Assembly: GCA_038884575.1 (NCBI GenBank)
Contig: JAWABQ010000011.1
Location: 1-32,232 of the forward strand
Reading direction: 5' to 3'
From: JAWAAW01 sp038884575
GTDB taxonomy: Archaea > Nanobdellota > Nanobdellia > Woesearchaeales > ARS49
Length of the DNA stretch: 32,232 bases
A program made the translations under genes and the position numbers. This document shows positions 23,614-31,483 of the stretch, piece after piece; the stretch's first letter is position 1, and each line of letters begins with the position of its first letter. Under the pieces are notes generated by a model. It had not been told where the DNA came from and ran no database searches. It saw nothing but the letters and a program-made list of their open reading frames with translations.

Positions 23614-24549
23614 ATGGTGGAAAAGCAGAGAAAAGAGCTGATAGGTTTTGCCCAGACAGCCAGGGGGCTTGATGACTACAACAAGCTAAAGCTCATACTT
23701 TTTGCAGCAGGCACAAAGCCCGCCACATTTGTCCAGCTGAAGATTGAGCCAAAGAACATTGATGACAAGGAGCACTTTGAAAGGCACCTGAAAAATTGCA
23801 GGATTCCGTTCCTTGTGGGCAGGCCCAAGGCTTTTGAGGAGATTGTCGGGATAAGGGGGAATGCTGTCAAGTGGAGGATAAAAGGAAGCTGGTATGGATA
23901 TGACCTTTTCAAGGACAACAGGCATTTGGACCTTTTCCAGAAATACCTTGCTCTTGTAAAGAGGCAAAAGCACAGCCAGGCTGACCGCATTTCAGGAAAG
24001 CTGTATGATTATCCAAAGTGCTGTATTGAACATTACATCAAAGAGCACAGCCTTGCATTTCTCAGGAGGAATTACTCGCATTATTCGTACTATAAGCATT
24101 TGCATGATGTTGAAAGGGCATTCCCGCTCGTGATGCACACGCCATGCTCCCCAAAATGCGCTGCAAGCAGAAGGCTGAATGCAAAATATGCTGCTGCAGT
24201 CAGAAAATCAGCCCCAAAATTCTGGAAGCTGTTCTCTGGAGTGAAAAAGATGCAGGCAAAAGTCATTGTTGACGCAGAATCAGAGCTCTTGCAGGATGTC
24301 GTTTATAATATCAGGAGCACTGCGCCTGTATTTCCTGTAAAGGACGGCCACGAATACAGCCTGATAACCCTTAAGCCATTGGACAGCCATTACTATATTC
24401 TGAGCCACCTGACGAAAAAGTGCATTGAGCGCGGCACTGTGTTCCCTGCAGAGATAAGAATGCGCTTCACTTACGCTGACATAAGGCTTGGAAAGCCTGA
24501 AAAGACAATCAAGGGCCTTCACCACGAGAGGAAGTTCGCATTGCCATGA
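23614..24549 (+). CDS. DUF483-like protein
   Basis: 311 residues from the ATG at 23614 (AAAAGGGG just upstream; the frame is open to a TTG at 23587). The middle holds KLYDYPKCCIEHYIKEH, a YPxCCxxH signature of archaeal DUF483 proteins, followed by HTPCSPKCAASRRLN, giving four cysteines plus histidines that could bind a metal. Function is not known. The N-terminal 100 residues are mixed alpha/beta. A TATA-like CGTTTAAATACAG lies about 32-44 bases upstream. Its stop overlaps the DNA ligase start (ATGA, 24546-24549), so the two genes are co-translated, hinting at a role in DNA or nucleic-acid handling. Confidence 0.7.
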   Translation: MVEKQRKELIGFAQTARGLDDYNKLKLILFAAGTKPATFVQLKIEPKNIDDKEHFERHLKNCRIPFLVGRPKAFEEIVGIRGNAVKWRIKGSWYGYDLFKDNRHLDLFQKYLALVKRQKHSQADRISGKLYDYPKCCIEHYIKEHSLAFLRRNYSHYSYYKHLHDVERAFPLVMHTPCSPKCAASRRLNAKYAAAVRKSAPKFWKLFSGVKKMQAKVIVDAESELLQDVVYNIRSTAPVFPVKDGHEYSLITLKPLDSHYYILSHLTKKCIERGTVFPAEIRMRFTYADIRLGKPEKTIKGLHHERKFALP

Positions 24550-26258
24550 AATTCGCAGAGCTTGCAGGCGCATATGAGCAGCTGGAGAAGACAAGCTCTG
24601 GGAATGCCCTCAGGCAGATTCTTGCAGGATTGTTCAAAAAGGTTTCAACGCAGGAGATTGACAAGGTCGCTTATATGACTCTTGGCAGGATTGCAAGTGA
24701 TTTTGCAGACATAAACCTCGGGATGGCTGAGAGAATGGTCATCAGGGCTGTTGCTGTGGCTGCAAACAGGGATGACAGGGCAGTCCTTGCGTTGTACAAA
24801 AAGCTTGGCGACATCGGGCTTGTTGCAGAGCAGCTTGTGGGAAGGAAGCGGAAAGACCTTGGCGTGTCAGAAGTGTTTGAAATTCTTCACAAGATTGCAG
24901 CGTCATCTGGCGCAGGAAGCCAGGAGCAGAAAGTAATGCTGCTTGCAGGGCTTTTCAAAAATGCATCGGCAAGGGAGGCGCGCTACCTTGCAAGAATAGT
25001 GCAGGGCAACCTCCGCCTTGGCGTTGGTGACAAGACAGTCCTTGATGCGTTGTGCATTACATTTACAGGCTCAAAGGCGGCAAAAAAGGAGATTGAGCAC
25101 GCTTACACAATCTGCCCTGATGTTGGCGTTATTGCCCGCACAATTGCAGCAAAAGGCCTGGCGGGCATAAAAAAGATAGGGGTTAGCCTTGGGATTCCCA
25201 TACAGATGATGCTCTGCCAGCGCGTCAAGAGCCTTGGGGAAATTCCTGAAAAAATGGGCGTGCCATTTGCAGTTGAGGAAAAATATGACGGTGAGAGGAT
25301 TCAGGCGCACAAGATTGGAAACAAGGTTGTGCTTTATTCAAGGCGGCTTGAGAACATAACCCTGCAGTTTCCTGACATTGTTGAGGCAGTGCGCAAAAAC
25401 GTGAAGGCAAAGGACTGCGTGATTGAGGGCGAGGCAATGCCTGTTGACAAAAAAGGGAACCTGCTGCCGTTCCAGGTATTGATGCAAAGAAGGAGAAAGC
25501 ACGGCATTGAGGAATATGTGAAAAAAATCCCTGTCTGCCTGTTTGTTTTTGAAATGCTGTATTATAATGGCAAGTCTTTGATTAATGAGGCTTATCCAAG
25601 GCGTTATGAGCTGCTTAAGAAAAACATCAGGCAGTCTGACAGGATTCAGCTCGCACAAAGGATTATTTGCAACAACCCTGACTGCGCAGAGGAGCTCTTT
25701 AACAGGACAGTGGAGCATGGCGGTGAGGGAATAGTTGTAAAGAGCCTCAAGCCAGGCTCAGGCTACCAGGCAGGCGTGCGCGGCTGGCACTGGGTGAAGT
25801 GGAAGCCGGAATATGTCAAGGGACTGCGCGATACATTTGACCTTGTTGTTGTGGGCGCATACAGCGGCAGGGGAAGAAGGGCTGGCGTGTACGGCGCATT
25901 GCTCTGCGCTGCATACAATGATTCTGCTGACCGCTTTGAGACATTATGCAAGCTCGGCTCTGGCTTCACTGACAAGGACCTTGGGGAATTGCCAAAAAAA
26001 TTCAGGAAATACGAAATCAGCCACAAGCCTGCGCGGCTTGAGATAACAAAGCTCATGATTCCAGATGTCTGGTTCACCCCTGCTGTTGTCATTGAGGTTG
26101 CTGGTGCAGAAATAACAAGGTCTCCGAACCACACGTGCGCGATTGAAAAAGGGCAGGGGCTTGCGCTCAGGTTCCCGAGGTTTTTGCGCTACAGGCCTGA
26201 GAAAAAACCAGAGCAGGCAACAACAACTAAGGAAATTCTGAGGCTGGCAAAGAGATAG
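24546..26258 (+). CDS. lig: ATP-dependent DNA ligase
   Basis: The archaeal replicative-type ligase that seals nicks and joins Okazaki fragments. 570 residues, matching the family at 550-600. The N-terminal DNA-binding domain (about 1-210) contains ARIVQGNLRLGVGDKTVLDAL. The nucleotidyltransferase domain has motif I EEKYDGERIQAH with the adenylated lysine K246, motif III VFEMLYYNGKSL, motif IV HGGEGIVVKSL and motif V WVKWKPEY. The OB domain closes with EITRSPNHTC and a RFPRFLRYRPEK motif VI-type segment. It overlaps the DUF483-like gene by 4 bases. Confidence 0.95.
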   Translation: MKFAELAGAYEQLEKTSSGNALRQILAGLFKKVSTQEIDKVAYMTLGRIASDFADINLGMAERMVIRAVAVAANRDDRAVLALYKKLGDIGLVAEQLVGRKRKDLGVSEVFEILHKIAASSGAGSQEQKVMLLAGLFKNASAREARYLARIVQGNLRLGVGDKTVLDALCITFTGSKAAKKEIEHAYTICPDVGVIARTIAAKGLAGIKKIGVSLGIPIQMMLCQRVKSLGEIPEKMGVPFAVEEKYDGERIQAHKIGNKVVLYSRRLENITLQFPDIVEAVRKNVKAKDCVIEGEAMPVDKKGNLLPFQVLMQRRRKHGIEEYVKKIPVCLFVFEMLYYNGKSLINEAYPRRYELLKKNIRQSDRIQLAQRIICNNPDCAEELFNRTVEHGGEGIVVKSLKPGSGYQAGVRGWHWVKWKPEYVKGLRDTFDLVVVGAYSGRGRRAGVYGALLCAAYNDSADRFETLCKLGSGFTDKDLGELPKKFRKYEISHKPARLEITKLMIPDVWFTPAVVIEVAGAEITRSPNHTCAIEKGQGLALRFPRFLRYRPEKKPEQATTTKEILRLAKR

Positions 26259-26297
26259 CTGCGAAGCTTAATAAACATCAGCCAAATACTTGCTGTT

Positions 26298-26861
26298 ATG
26301 GCAGACGAAGAGTCTTTTTCACCTGAACTCGCAGACAAGCTGAAAGAGTATGAATTGCTCGCTGACAAGCGCGACAAGGAGCGAATCGCAAAAGAGAAGG
26401 CAGACGCTGAAAAATGGTGGCAGAAAAGCGCAGAAAAAATGGATGCGTATGAAAAGGCAAAAGACAAGCTCGCCAGCCTGCTATACGCAACAACAAACGG
26501 GGAATACACCAAAACACTAATAAGGATACTGAATGACCAGCCCCAAAAAAGCATGCATATTGGGGAATTTACGCGCACAATCCAGGGCGCCACAACACAT
26601 TCATACAAGCACGAGTATGGAATCCGAAAATGCCTGCCTGACGATGCAAGCCCGATACTGTTTTACGTTGATGACATGAACAAGGCAATCGTGTCTGTTC
26701 CTGAACTGCTTAATATGGTCACTGTCCGAGGCCTTGAGGGCCTGCCAGAACTCGTGCTTACGCCAGAACAGTACAAAAAAGACATCGTAAATGCTGTTGA
26801 TGCTGCGCTTGGCAGGCTTAAGAAGGATGACTTTGTGCGCAAATACATTGAGAACAAATAA
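26298..26861 (+). CDS. Hypothetical protein with charged helical N-terminus
   Basis: 187 residues. Residues about 10-60 are a highly charged helix (LADKLKEYELLADKRDKERI onward) likely to form a coiled coil. The rest is mixed alpha/beta; SMHIGEFTRTIQG with THSYKHEYGIRKCL could be a winged-helix core, but this is weak. No signal peptide or membrane helix. The TATA-like CTTAATAA (26267-26274) lies 24-31 bases before the ATG, so it has its own leaderless transcript after DNA ligase. Convergent with the methyltransferase gene, 4 bases away. Confidence 0.65.
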   Translation: MADEESFSPELADKLKEYELLADKRDKERIAKEKADAEKWWQKSAEKMDAYEKAKDKLASLLYATTNGEYTKTLIRILNDQPQKSMHIGEFTRTIQGATTHSYKHEYGIRKCLPDDASPILFYVDDMNKAIVSVPELLNMVTVRGLEGLPELVLTPEQYKKDIVNAVDAALGRLKKDDFVRKYIENK

Positions 26862-26865
26862 AATC

Positions 26866-27393
26866 CTATTTTCTGCAGACATAGACAAATGCAGGCGGAA
26901 TGTTCAATGGCGTGAAGTCAATCATTACCCTGCTGAAGTTCTGCTTAAGGAATTTCCTGCTTTTCAGGGCGTACTGGAACTGCACAAACACGCCGTTTGG
27001 CTTTAGCGCTGCCTTTGCCTCGCTGATTATTTTTTTGACAGCCTGCTCTGGAAATGCCATCAGCGGCAGCCCTGAGACAATCGCGTCTGCATTCGCAACA
27101 TGGCTTGACAAATGCTGTGCGGGCTTTGAGATTACTTTCAGGCGCGTGTCCTTGATTGTTTTCAGCTTTTTGACAAACGGCTTGTGTATCTCAAAAACCA
27201 CAAGCCTTGCGTCTTTCCTCATCCTTTTCAGGATTATCCTGGTGAATGCCCCTGTGCCTGCGCCAAGCTCGACTATTGTCCTTGAATTTGAAAAGTCAAT
27301 CGGCTTGAGCATGCGCTCGCAGAGAAAGCGCGAGCTGGGCGCGACAGCCCCAATCAGCCTTGGCTTGCGCAGATAATCAGCAAAAAAACCCAT
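26866..27393 (-). CDS. SAM-dependent methyltransferase, phospholipid N-methyltransferase-like
   Basis: 175 residues from the ATG at 27393; the frame is open further upstream but would cross the promoter region. It begins MGFFADYLRKPRLIGAVAPS and has the SAM-binding glycine motif VELGAGTGAFT (motif I, about 42-52), an acidic strand end VVFEIHKPF, VSGLPLM in the motif IV position, and FVQFQYAL. The start LRKPRLIGAVAPSS with SGLPL is the pattern of PmtA-type phospholipid N-methyltransferases and related rRNA-dimethylase-like enzymes. In an archaeon the true substrate may be a different lipid or small amine. Its promoter overlaps that of the FecR gene. Confidence 0.8.
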   Translation of the reverse strand: MGFFADYLRKPRLIGAVAPSSRFLCERMLKPIDFSNSRTIVELGAGTGAFTRIILKRMRKDARLVVFEIHKPFVKKLKTIKDTRLKVISKPAQHLSSHVANADAIVSGLPLMAFPEQAVKKIISEAKAALKPNGVFVQFQYALKSRKFLKQNFSRVMIDFTPLNIPPAFVYVCRK

Positions 27394-27410
27394 AAGTGAA
27401 GTATACGAAG

Positions 27411-27424
27411 GATTTTTAAATAAG
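27411..27424. promoter_or_regulatory. Shared bidirectional TATA element
   Basis: The stretch GATTTTTAAATAAG contains TTTAAA, readable as a TATA box on both strands. It sits 18-31 bases before the methyltransferase ATG (27393, minus) and 19-32 before the FecR ATG (27443, plus). The two start codons are only 49 bases apart. Confidence 0.5.
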
Positions 27425-27442
27425 TTTCTGTTCGCAGGCATT

Positions 27443-28276
27443 ATGAAAAAGCAAATTCTTTTGGGCGCGGGGATAATTGTTGCACTGCTTGTTATTGGCG
27501 CGGCTTTCTGGCTTTTTTCAGCGCAGCCTGTGGCAGCAGCAATACTGTATGTTGATTCAGGCACTGTGGAGGTTGACATGGGCAGGGGCTGGGTTGCAGG
27601 AACAGACGGCATGGAGCTTGCAGAAGGCGCAAAAATCCGCACAGGCGAAGGGGCTGCGTCTGTAATCCTCAATGAGGGCGAAGTGCTGCACCTTGAGCCT
27701 GGCACAGAAGCCACACTGAGTGAAATTGGTGACAGCATAAGGATTGGGCAGGCGCTGGGCGAAACATGGAATAAGGTCACAAGGATCAGCGGCGTCACAG
27801 CTTATGAGGTTGAGACCCCCACGACAGTTGCCACAGTAAGGGGCACAATGTTCTTTATGAGGGCAGGGGAGGTTGCTGTTGAGGAGGGCGAGGTCGAGGT
27901 TGGCTTGGCCAATGCGCCCACAAAGAGGATTGTTGCAAGGTCAAAGCAAAAGGCAACTACAAAAGGTGATGATGTTGTTGTGGAAGACTATGCCTATGAC
28001 CCGAGGGCTGAAAAATTCAGGCAGATTTACATCATGCACCTCAAAAAACTGCGTGAGAGGGAAATAAGCAGGCATTCTTCCCTTGTTGCTGCTGCAAAAA
28101 AGGCTTATGGCGTCACTGATGAGCAGATTCAGCAGTACCTTGATGACTTTGACTCGGGCAGGAGGGATGTTGACAAGGTATACGGCCAGATGCCTGCCAT
28201 CCTGAAGAAAAAGGCTGAAAGGGCGTACAGGATCACAAAGGCAATCCAGCAGGCAAATGCTGCTGCAAATCCATGA
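27443..28276 (+). CDS. FecR-domain membrane protein
   Basis: 277 residues. One N-terminal membrane helix (about 5-26) is followed by an extracytoplasmic FecR-type domain (about 35-170): ILYVDSGTVEVDMGRGW, LAEGAKIRTGEGAASVIL, and the hallmark VETPTTVATVRGTMF followed by a VEEGEVEVG strand. The C-terminal 90 residues are helical and charged. FecR-like domains in bacteria sense or relay extracytoplasmic signals, and FecR-CHASE2 cyclase neighbours are known there. Its stop overlaps the cyclase start (ATGA, 28273-28276), so the proteins very likely form one signalling unit. Probably acquired from bacteria. Confidence 0.88.
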   Translation: MKKQILLGAGIIVALLVIGAAFWLFSAQPVAAAILYVDSGTVEVDMGRGWVAGTDGMELAEGAKIRTGEGAASVILNEGEVLHLEPGTEATLSEIGDSIRIGQALGETWNKVTRISGVTAYEVETPTTVATVRGTMFFMRAGEVAVEEGEVEVGLANAPTKRIVARSKQKATTKGDDVVVEDYAYDPRAEKFRQIYIMHLKKLREREISRHSSLVAAAKKAYGVTDEQIQQYLDDFDSGRRDVDKVYGQMPAILKKKAERAYRITKAIQQANAAANP

Positions 28277-29961
28277 GGAAAAAATTCCTGCCGTTTCTGC
28301 TGATAGCAATAATGTCCGGCGCAGCCCTTGGACTGATGGCTGAAAACGGCATTCTTGCAGGATGGCAGCACAGGTTCTCTGATGCGCTTTATGGCGGCGC
28401 AAAGCCGTTGGACAATATTGTCATTGTGGCTGTCGATGACAAGAGCCTGCAGGAAATAGGCAGGTGGCCATGGAACAGGACAAATTATGTTGCATTGCTG
28501 AAGCAGCTGAATGGCAGCAGGATTGTTGCATTTGACATCTCATTCTTTGAGCCGAGCATTTTTTCCGAGGATGAGGCCCTTGGCAGGGCAATGCGTTCTG
28601 CAGGAAATGTGATAATACCGAAAGAGGCTGTGAAGTTCGGGAATGGCAGGACTGGCGGGATTGAATGGCTAAACCCTATTCCTGAGCTTGCGAACATTAC
28701 GGCAGGCGTTGTCAACATCTTCACTGATTCTGACGGCATTTCGCGCTCAATACCTGTGAAAATCGGGGGCGAGCAGAGCCTTGCATTTGTTATTGCGGAA
28801 AAATTCATCGGAAAGCCGTCCGGTTTTGATGAGGCAAGGATGCTTGTTAATTTTGCAGGACGGCCTTTCAGCTTTAAGATGCTGTCTTTTGCGGACGTAA
28901 TCAATGAAAAAGTTCCTGCAGGCCTGTTCACAGGCAAGATTGTGCTTGTTGGGGCAACAGCGCCTGACTTGCATGATGACTATCTTGTGCCGACATCATG
29001 GGGCAGGAGGATGAGTGGCATTGAGATTCATGCAAATGCCCTGCAGACAATCCTGATGCGCAGGTTTTTGCACTACCAGCAAATGTCAAGCGTCTGGGTT
29101 GTGATTTTCCTTTTGTCGCTTGTGACTGCCCTGCTTTTCTGGAGGGTTTCAGGCACAAAGGCAGTCATTGGCTCTGCTGTGCTTTTCATCGGATTGTTTG
29201 CTGCTGCAATGCTGCTTTACAGCAAGGGCGTTATTGTCAACCTTGTCCACCAGCCATTGGCAATAATTGTTACAGGGGTGCTGTGCACTGGCTACATTGC
29301 AAGGGCAGAGTCAAGGCACAAAAAGCACATCCTTTCTGTTTTTGGGCGTTATGTTTCAAAGGATGTCGTTGACCACTTGCTGAAGAGCGAGAAATCCCTT
29401 GAGCTTGGCGGGCAGGAAAGGGAAATCAGCGTGCTTTTTGTGGACATAAGGGGCTTTACAGCATTGTCTGAAAAGCTTTCTCCCAGCCAGGTGATTGATT
29501 TGCTTAACCATTATTTCAGCAAAATGACTGACATCGTGTTCAGGAACAACGGGACTTTGGACAAGTTTATCGGCGACTCAATAATGGCAGTGTTCAATTC
29601 GCCTGAAAATGACCCTGACCATGCTTACCATGCCGTAAAGACTGCTGTTGAAATGCAGGAAGCGTGCAAAAAGCAGGCAAAGGGCGCGCAAAAAATCAAT
29701 ATTGGCATCGGCGTCAATACAGGCAGGGCTGTTGTGGGCAACATGGGCTCAACTCAAAGGCAGGAATTCACAGCGCTCGGCGACACCGTGAATACTGCCT
29801 CAAGGCTTTGCGGCGAGGCAGAAGGCGGGCAGATTGTAATCGGCGAAAAAACCTACGAGCAGTGCAAGAACAAAATCATTGCAAAAAAACTGCCTCCAAT
29901 GAAAGTCAAAGGAAAACAAAAAGCACTGACGGTTTACGAAGTTAAAGGGCTAAAGAAATAA
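28273..29961 (+). CDS. CHASE2-domain class III adenylate cyclase
   Basis: 562 residues. An N-terminal membrane helix (about 5-22) leads to an extracytoplasmic CHASE2 sensor (about 30-265; NIVIVAVDDKSLQEIGRWPW, VAFDISFFEPS, GKIVLVGATAP). Three membrane helices follow (about 271-340), then the cyclase domain. All six canonical residues are present: metal-binding D391 (FVDIRGFT) and D435 (IGDSIMAVF), adenine-selecting K431 and D504 (LGDTVNTASRL), and transition-state N507 and R511. This predicts ATP to cAMP activity as a homodimer. Class III cyclases of this form are bacterial in type and rare in archaea, so lateral gain is likely. Confidence 0.93.
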   Translation: MRKKFLPFLLIAIMSGAALGLMAENGILAGWQHRFSDALYGGAKPLDNIVIVAVDDKSLQEIGRWPWNRTNYVALLKQLNGSRIVAFDISFFEPSIFSEDEALGRAMRSAGNVIIPKEAVKFGNGRTGGIEWLNPIPELANITAGVVNIFTDSDGISRSIPVKIGGEQSLAFVIAEKFIGKPSGFDEARMLVNFAGRPFSFKMLSFADVINEKVPAGLFTGKIVLVGATAPDLHDDYLVPTSWGRRMSGIEIHANALQTILMRRFLHYQQMSSVWVVIFLLSLVTALLFWRVSGTKAVIGSAVLFIGLFAAAMLLYSKGVIVNLVHQPLAIIVTGVLCTGYIARAESRHKKHILSVFGRYVSKDVVDHLLKSEKSLELGGQEREISVLFVDIRGFTALSEKLSPSQVIDLLNHYFSKMTDIVFRNNGTLDKFIGDSIMAVFNSPENDPDHAYHAVKTAVEMQEACKKQAKGAQKINIGIGVNTGRAVVGNMGSTQRQEFTALGDTVNTASRLCGEAEGGQIVIGEKTYEQCKNKIIAKKLPPMKVKGKQKALTVYEVKGLKK

Positions 29962-29983
29962 TCAGGCGCGCTTTTTCCTGAAA

Positions 29984-30355
29984 TTATTGCGCACTTTCAA
30001 GCCCATTACTTTTTTGTCGTATTTTTTTCCAATTAATGCCTGCAGTTTCGATTATCTTGCGCTCAACTTTCTCGGCATAACGATGCGCTGCCTTGTACCG
30101 CGCGTCATTATCATACATTTTGGGATTAAATGCAACTGTCCAGTTTTTAGTGTCCCACTTGTCAACCTGCTTTTGCCTGACACCTTTCAAATGCAGAAGC
30201 GCCATCTCAATAAGCTCGTGGACTGCAACAGCCAAGCGCTCTGTTTTGTTCAGGCCCGTGTAGACGTCTATCTTGCCACTGTCATACCAGTCCCCAAGAG
30301 AATCATAACGCATCTTTTTCTTTACAATAAAACGTATCTGTCCAATATCCACCAC
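29984..30355 (-). CDS. HELIE-motif hypothetical protein behind tRNA-Leu
   Basis: About 123 residues. The open frame runs back through the tRNA-Leu gene, but translation cannot begin there. The best starts are GTG at 30355 or 30352 (VDIGQIRFIV) or ATG at 30313 (MRYDSLGDWY). I chose 30355 because the IRFIVKKKMRYDSLGDW stretch looks like one strand-helix unit. VAVHELIEMALLHLKGV contains HELIE, an HExxE-like pattern that could bind metal; related small proteins occur in phages. The C-terminal AHRYAEKVERKI is helical. The gene lies 15 bases past the tRNA 3' end with no promoter between, so it may share the tRNA transcript. Convergent with the cyclase. Confidence 0.6.
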   Translation of the reverse strand: MVDIGQIRFIVKKKMRYDSLGDWYDSGKIDVYTGLNKTERLAVAVHELIEMALLHLKGVRQKQVDKWDTKNWTVAFNPKMYDNDARYKAAHRYAEKVERKIIETAGINWKKIRQKSNGLESAQ

Positions 30356-30370
30356 TTTTTTCTTTGACAA

Positions 30371-30454
30371 TGCGGCAGACAGGATTCGAACCTGCGTAGG
30401 CACTAAGCCACAAGCTCCTGAAGCTTGCCCGTTTGGCCACTCCGGCACTGCCGC
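30371..30454 (-). tRNA. tRNA-Leu (anticodon CAG)
   Basis: 84 bases on the minus strand. The acceptor stem GCGGCAG/CTGCCGC pairs perfectly. The anticodon stem CAAGC/GCTTG encloses TTCAGGA, giving anticodon CAG. A long variable arm (stem TGGC..GCC) marks it as a class II tRNA, and the T arm is GCAGG-TTCGAAT-CCTGT. The discriminator is A and the CCA is not encoded. No intron is seen. Confidence 0.95.
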
Positions 30455-30484
30455 GCACAAACTGCATTAGAATTCTCTTATTCA

Positions 30485-30495
30485 GTATTTAAAAA
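30485..30495 (-). promoter_or_regulatory. TATA box of tRNA-Leu
   Basis: On the minus strand TTTTTAAATAC lies 31-41 bases before the tRNA 5' end. It is the only promoter seen for both the tRNA and the gene behind it. Confidence 0.5.
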
Positions 30496-30544
30496 ACTAT
30501 CCATATTGGGCGGCTATGCCGCAGAGACCAACCATAAACTTTCT

Positions 30545-31009
30545 TTATCGCTTCTTTTTCCTGCTGCTTCGCTCAAAATAAACTGCAAGCTTGTCTGTTG
30601 CATATGAGATTCCAATGCCGAGGATTGCGCCAACTATTACGTCGCTCCAGTAGTGGGCTCTGAGGTAAATCCTTGATATGGAAATCAGCACTGCAAATAT
30701 TGCTGCAGTCCAGCCAAGCGCCTTTTTGTGCAATACGGCAGATGTTGCAAGCGCAAATGATGTTGATGCGTGCTTGCTTGGAAAGCTGTAGGCATCGGCA
30801 GGGGTGCTCAGAAACCAGCTTTTGCCTGCATTTAACGGCCTTGGAAGTGCAAAAATGACTTTGAAAACGTCTGTAAGGAAAAATGCCATCACAACAGAAA
30901 CCATACTGCGCAAAATAACCTTTTTGTCCCAAGAAAGCAGGACGCAGGCTATCGGCACAATAATTCCCCAGTTTGAAAGCCATAGCATTATTGAGTCAGG
31001 AAAAGCCAT
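30545..31009 (-). CDS. PAP2-family phosphatase
   Basis: 154 residues with about five membrane helices, a small integral membrane member of the type 2 phosphatidic acid phosphatase family. The three-part active site is visible: KVIFALPRP (K50, R57), PSKH (77-80, with Lys in place of the common Gly) and SRIYLRAHYWSD (R113, H119, D123). These enzymes remove phosphate from lipid phosphates such as phosphatidate or polyprenyl diphosphate, so roles in lipid or glycan-carrier recycling are plausible. The ATG is one base after the stop of the TOPRIM-like gene upstream. The tail SSRKKKR is cytoplasmic. Confidence 0.92.
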   Translation of the reverse strand: MAFPDSIMLWLSNWGIIVPIACVLLSWDKKVILRSMVSVVMAFFLTDVFKVIFALPRPLNAGKSWFLSTPADAYSFPSKHASTSFALATSAVLHKKALGWTAAIFAVLISISRIYLRAHYWSDVIVGAILGIGISYATDKLAVYFERSSRKKKR

Positions 31010-31010
31010 T

Positions 31011-31451
31011 TTACAGCCGTTCAGGCAGCGCCTCGTGCGTCCTTGGGGTTATTGCGATGTGCTTGTGTATAAATGCCAGAAGCCCGCCAAGCTCCTTGCA
31101 CGCGCTGGTGAAGAGCATTTTTCTGAAGCGCGTGTTGACTTTTATGCCATGCTGGAGAAGGTCGCTTGCAACGCGCTCGCAGTCAACATTTCCGCTGTGT
31201 GTTGCGTCAAAAAGCAGTATGCATTCCTTGTTCAGCTTCATAAGGGTTTCAATGAACCTGAAGTATGGCTCTTTCAGGTAATAAACGTGCTTTACTCCAA
31301 AGCCGGCAAGGATGTCTGCCTCTTTCTTGTGGCCGACAACAACAGCAGAATTCTTTGACGCGCTCCTGATGTGGCTTATCCAGCCAGCATAAATATCAAC
31401 ATCAGCGCTTCCCTTGCGCCTTGACCTTGGCTTTCCCCGCCTTCCTGCCAT
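31011..31451 (-). CDS. Degenerate TOPRIM-like small protein
   Basis: 146 residues. After a very basic N-terminus (MAGRRGKPRSRRKG) comes VVVGHKKEADILAGFGVKHV followed by CILLFDATHSGNVDCERVAS and GIKVNTRFRKML, the layout of a small TOPRIM domain like archaeal UPF0292/RNase M5-type proteins. The usual glutamate of the first motif is replaced (GHKK), and the usual DxD is DAT, so metal chemistry may be lost. The basic tail suggests nucleic-acid binding. It shares a transcript with the PAP2 gene. The family call is tentative. Confidence 0.5.
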   Translation of the reverse strand: MAGRRGKPRSRRKGSADVDIYAGWISHIRSASKNSAVVVGHKKEADILAGFGVKHVYYLKEPYFRFIETLMKLNKECILLFDATHSGNVDCERVASDLLQHGIKVNTRFRKMLFTSACKELGGLLAFIHKHIAITPRTHEALPERL

Positions 31452-31483
31452 ATTTGCCCCTCTTTAAAAATGAGTTAATAAAT

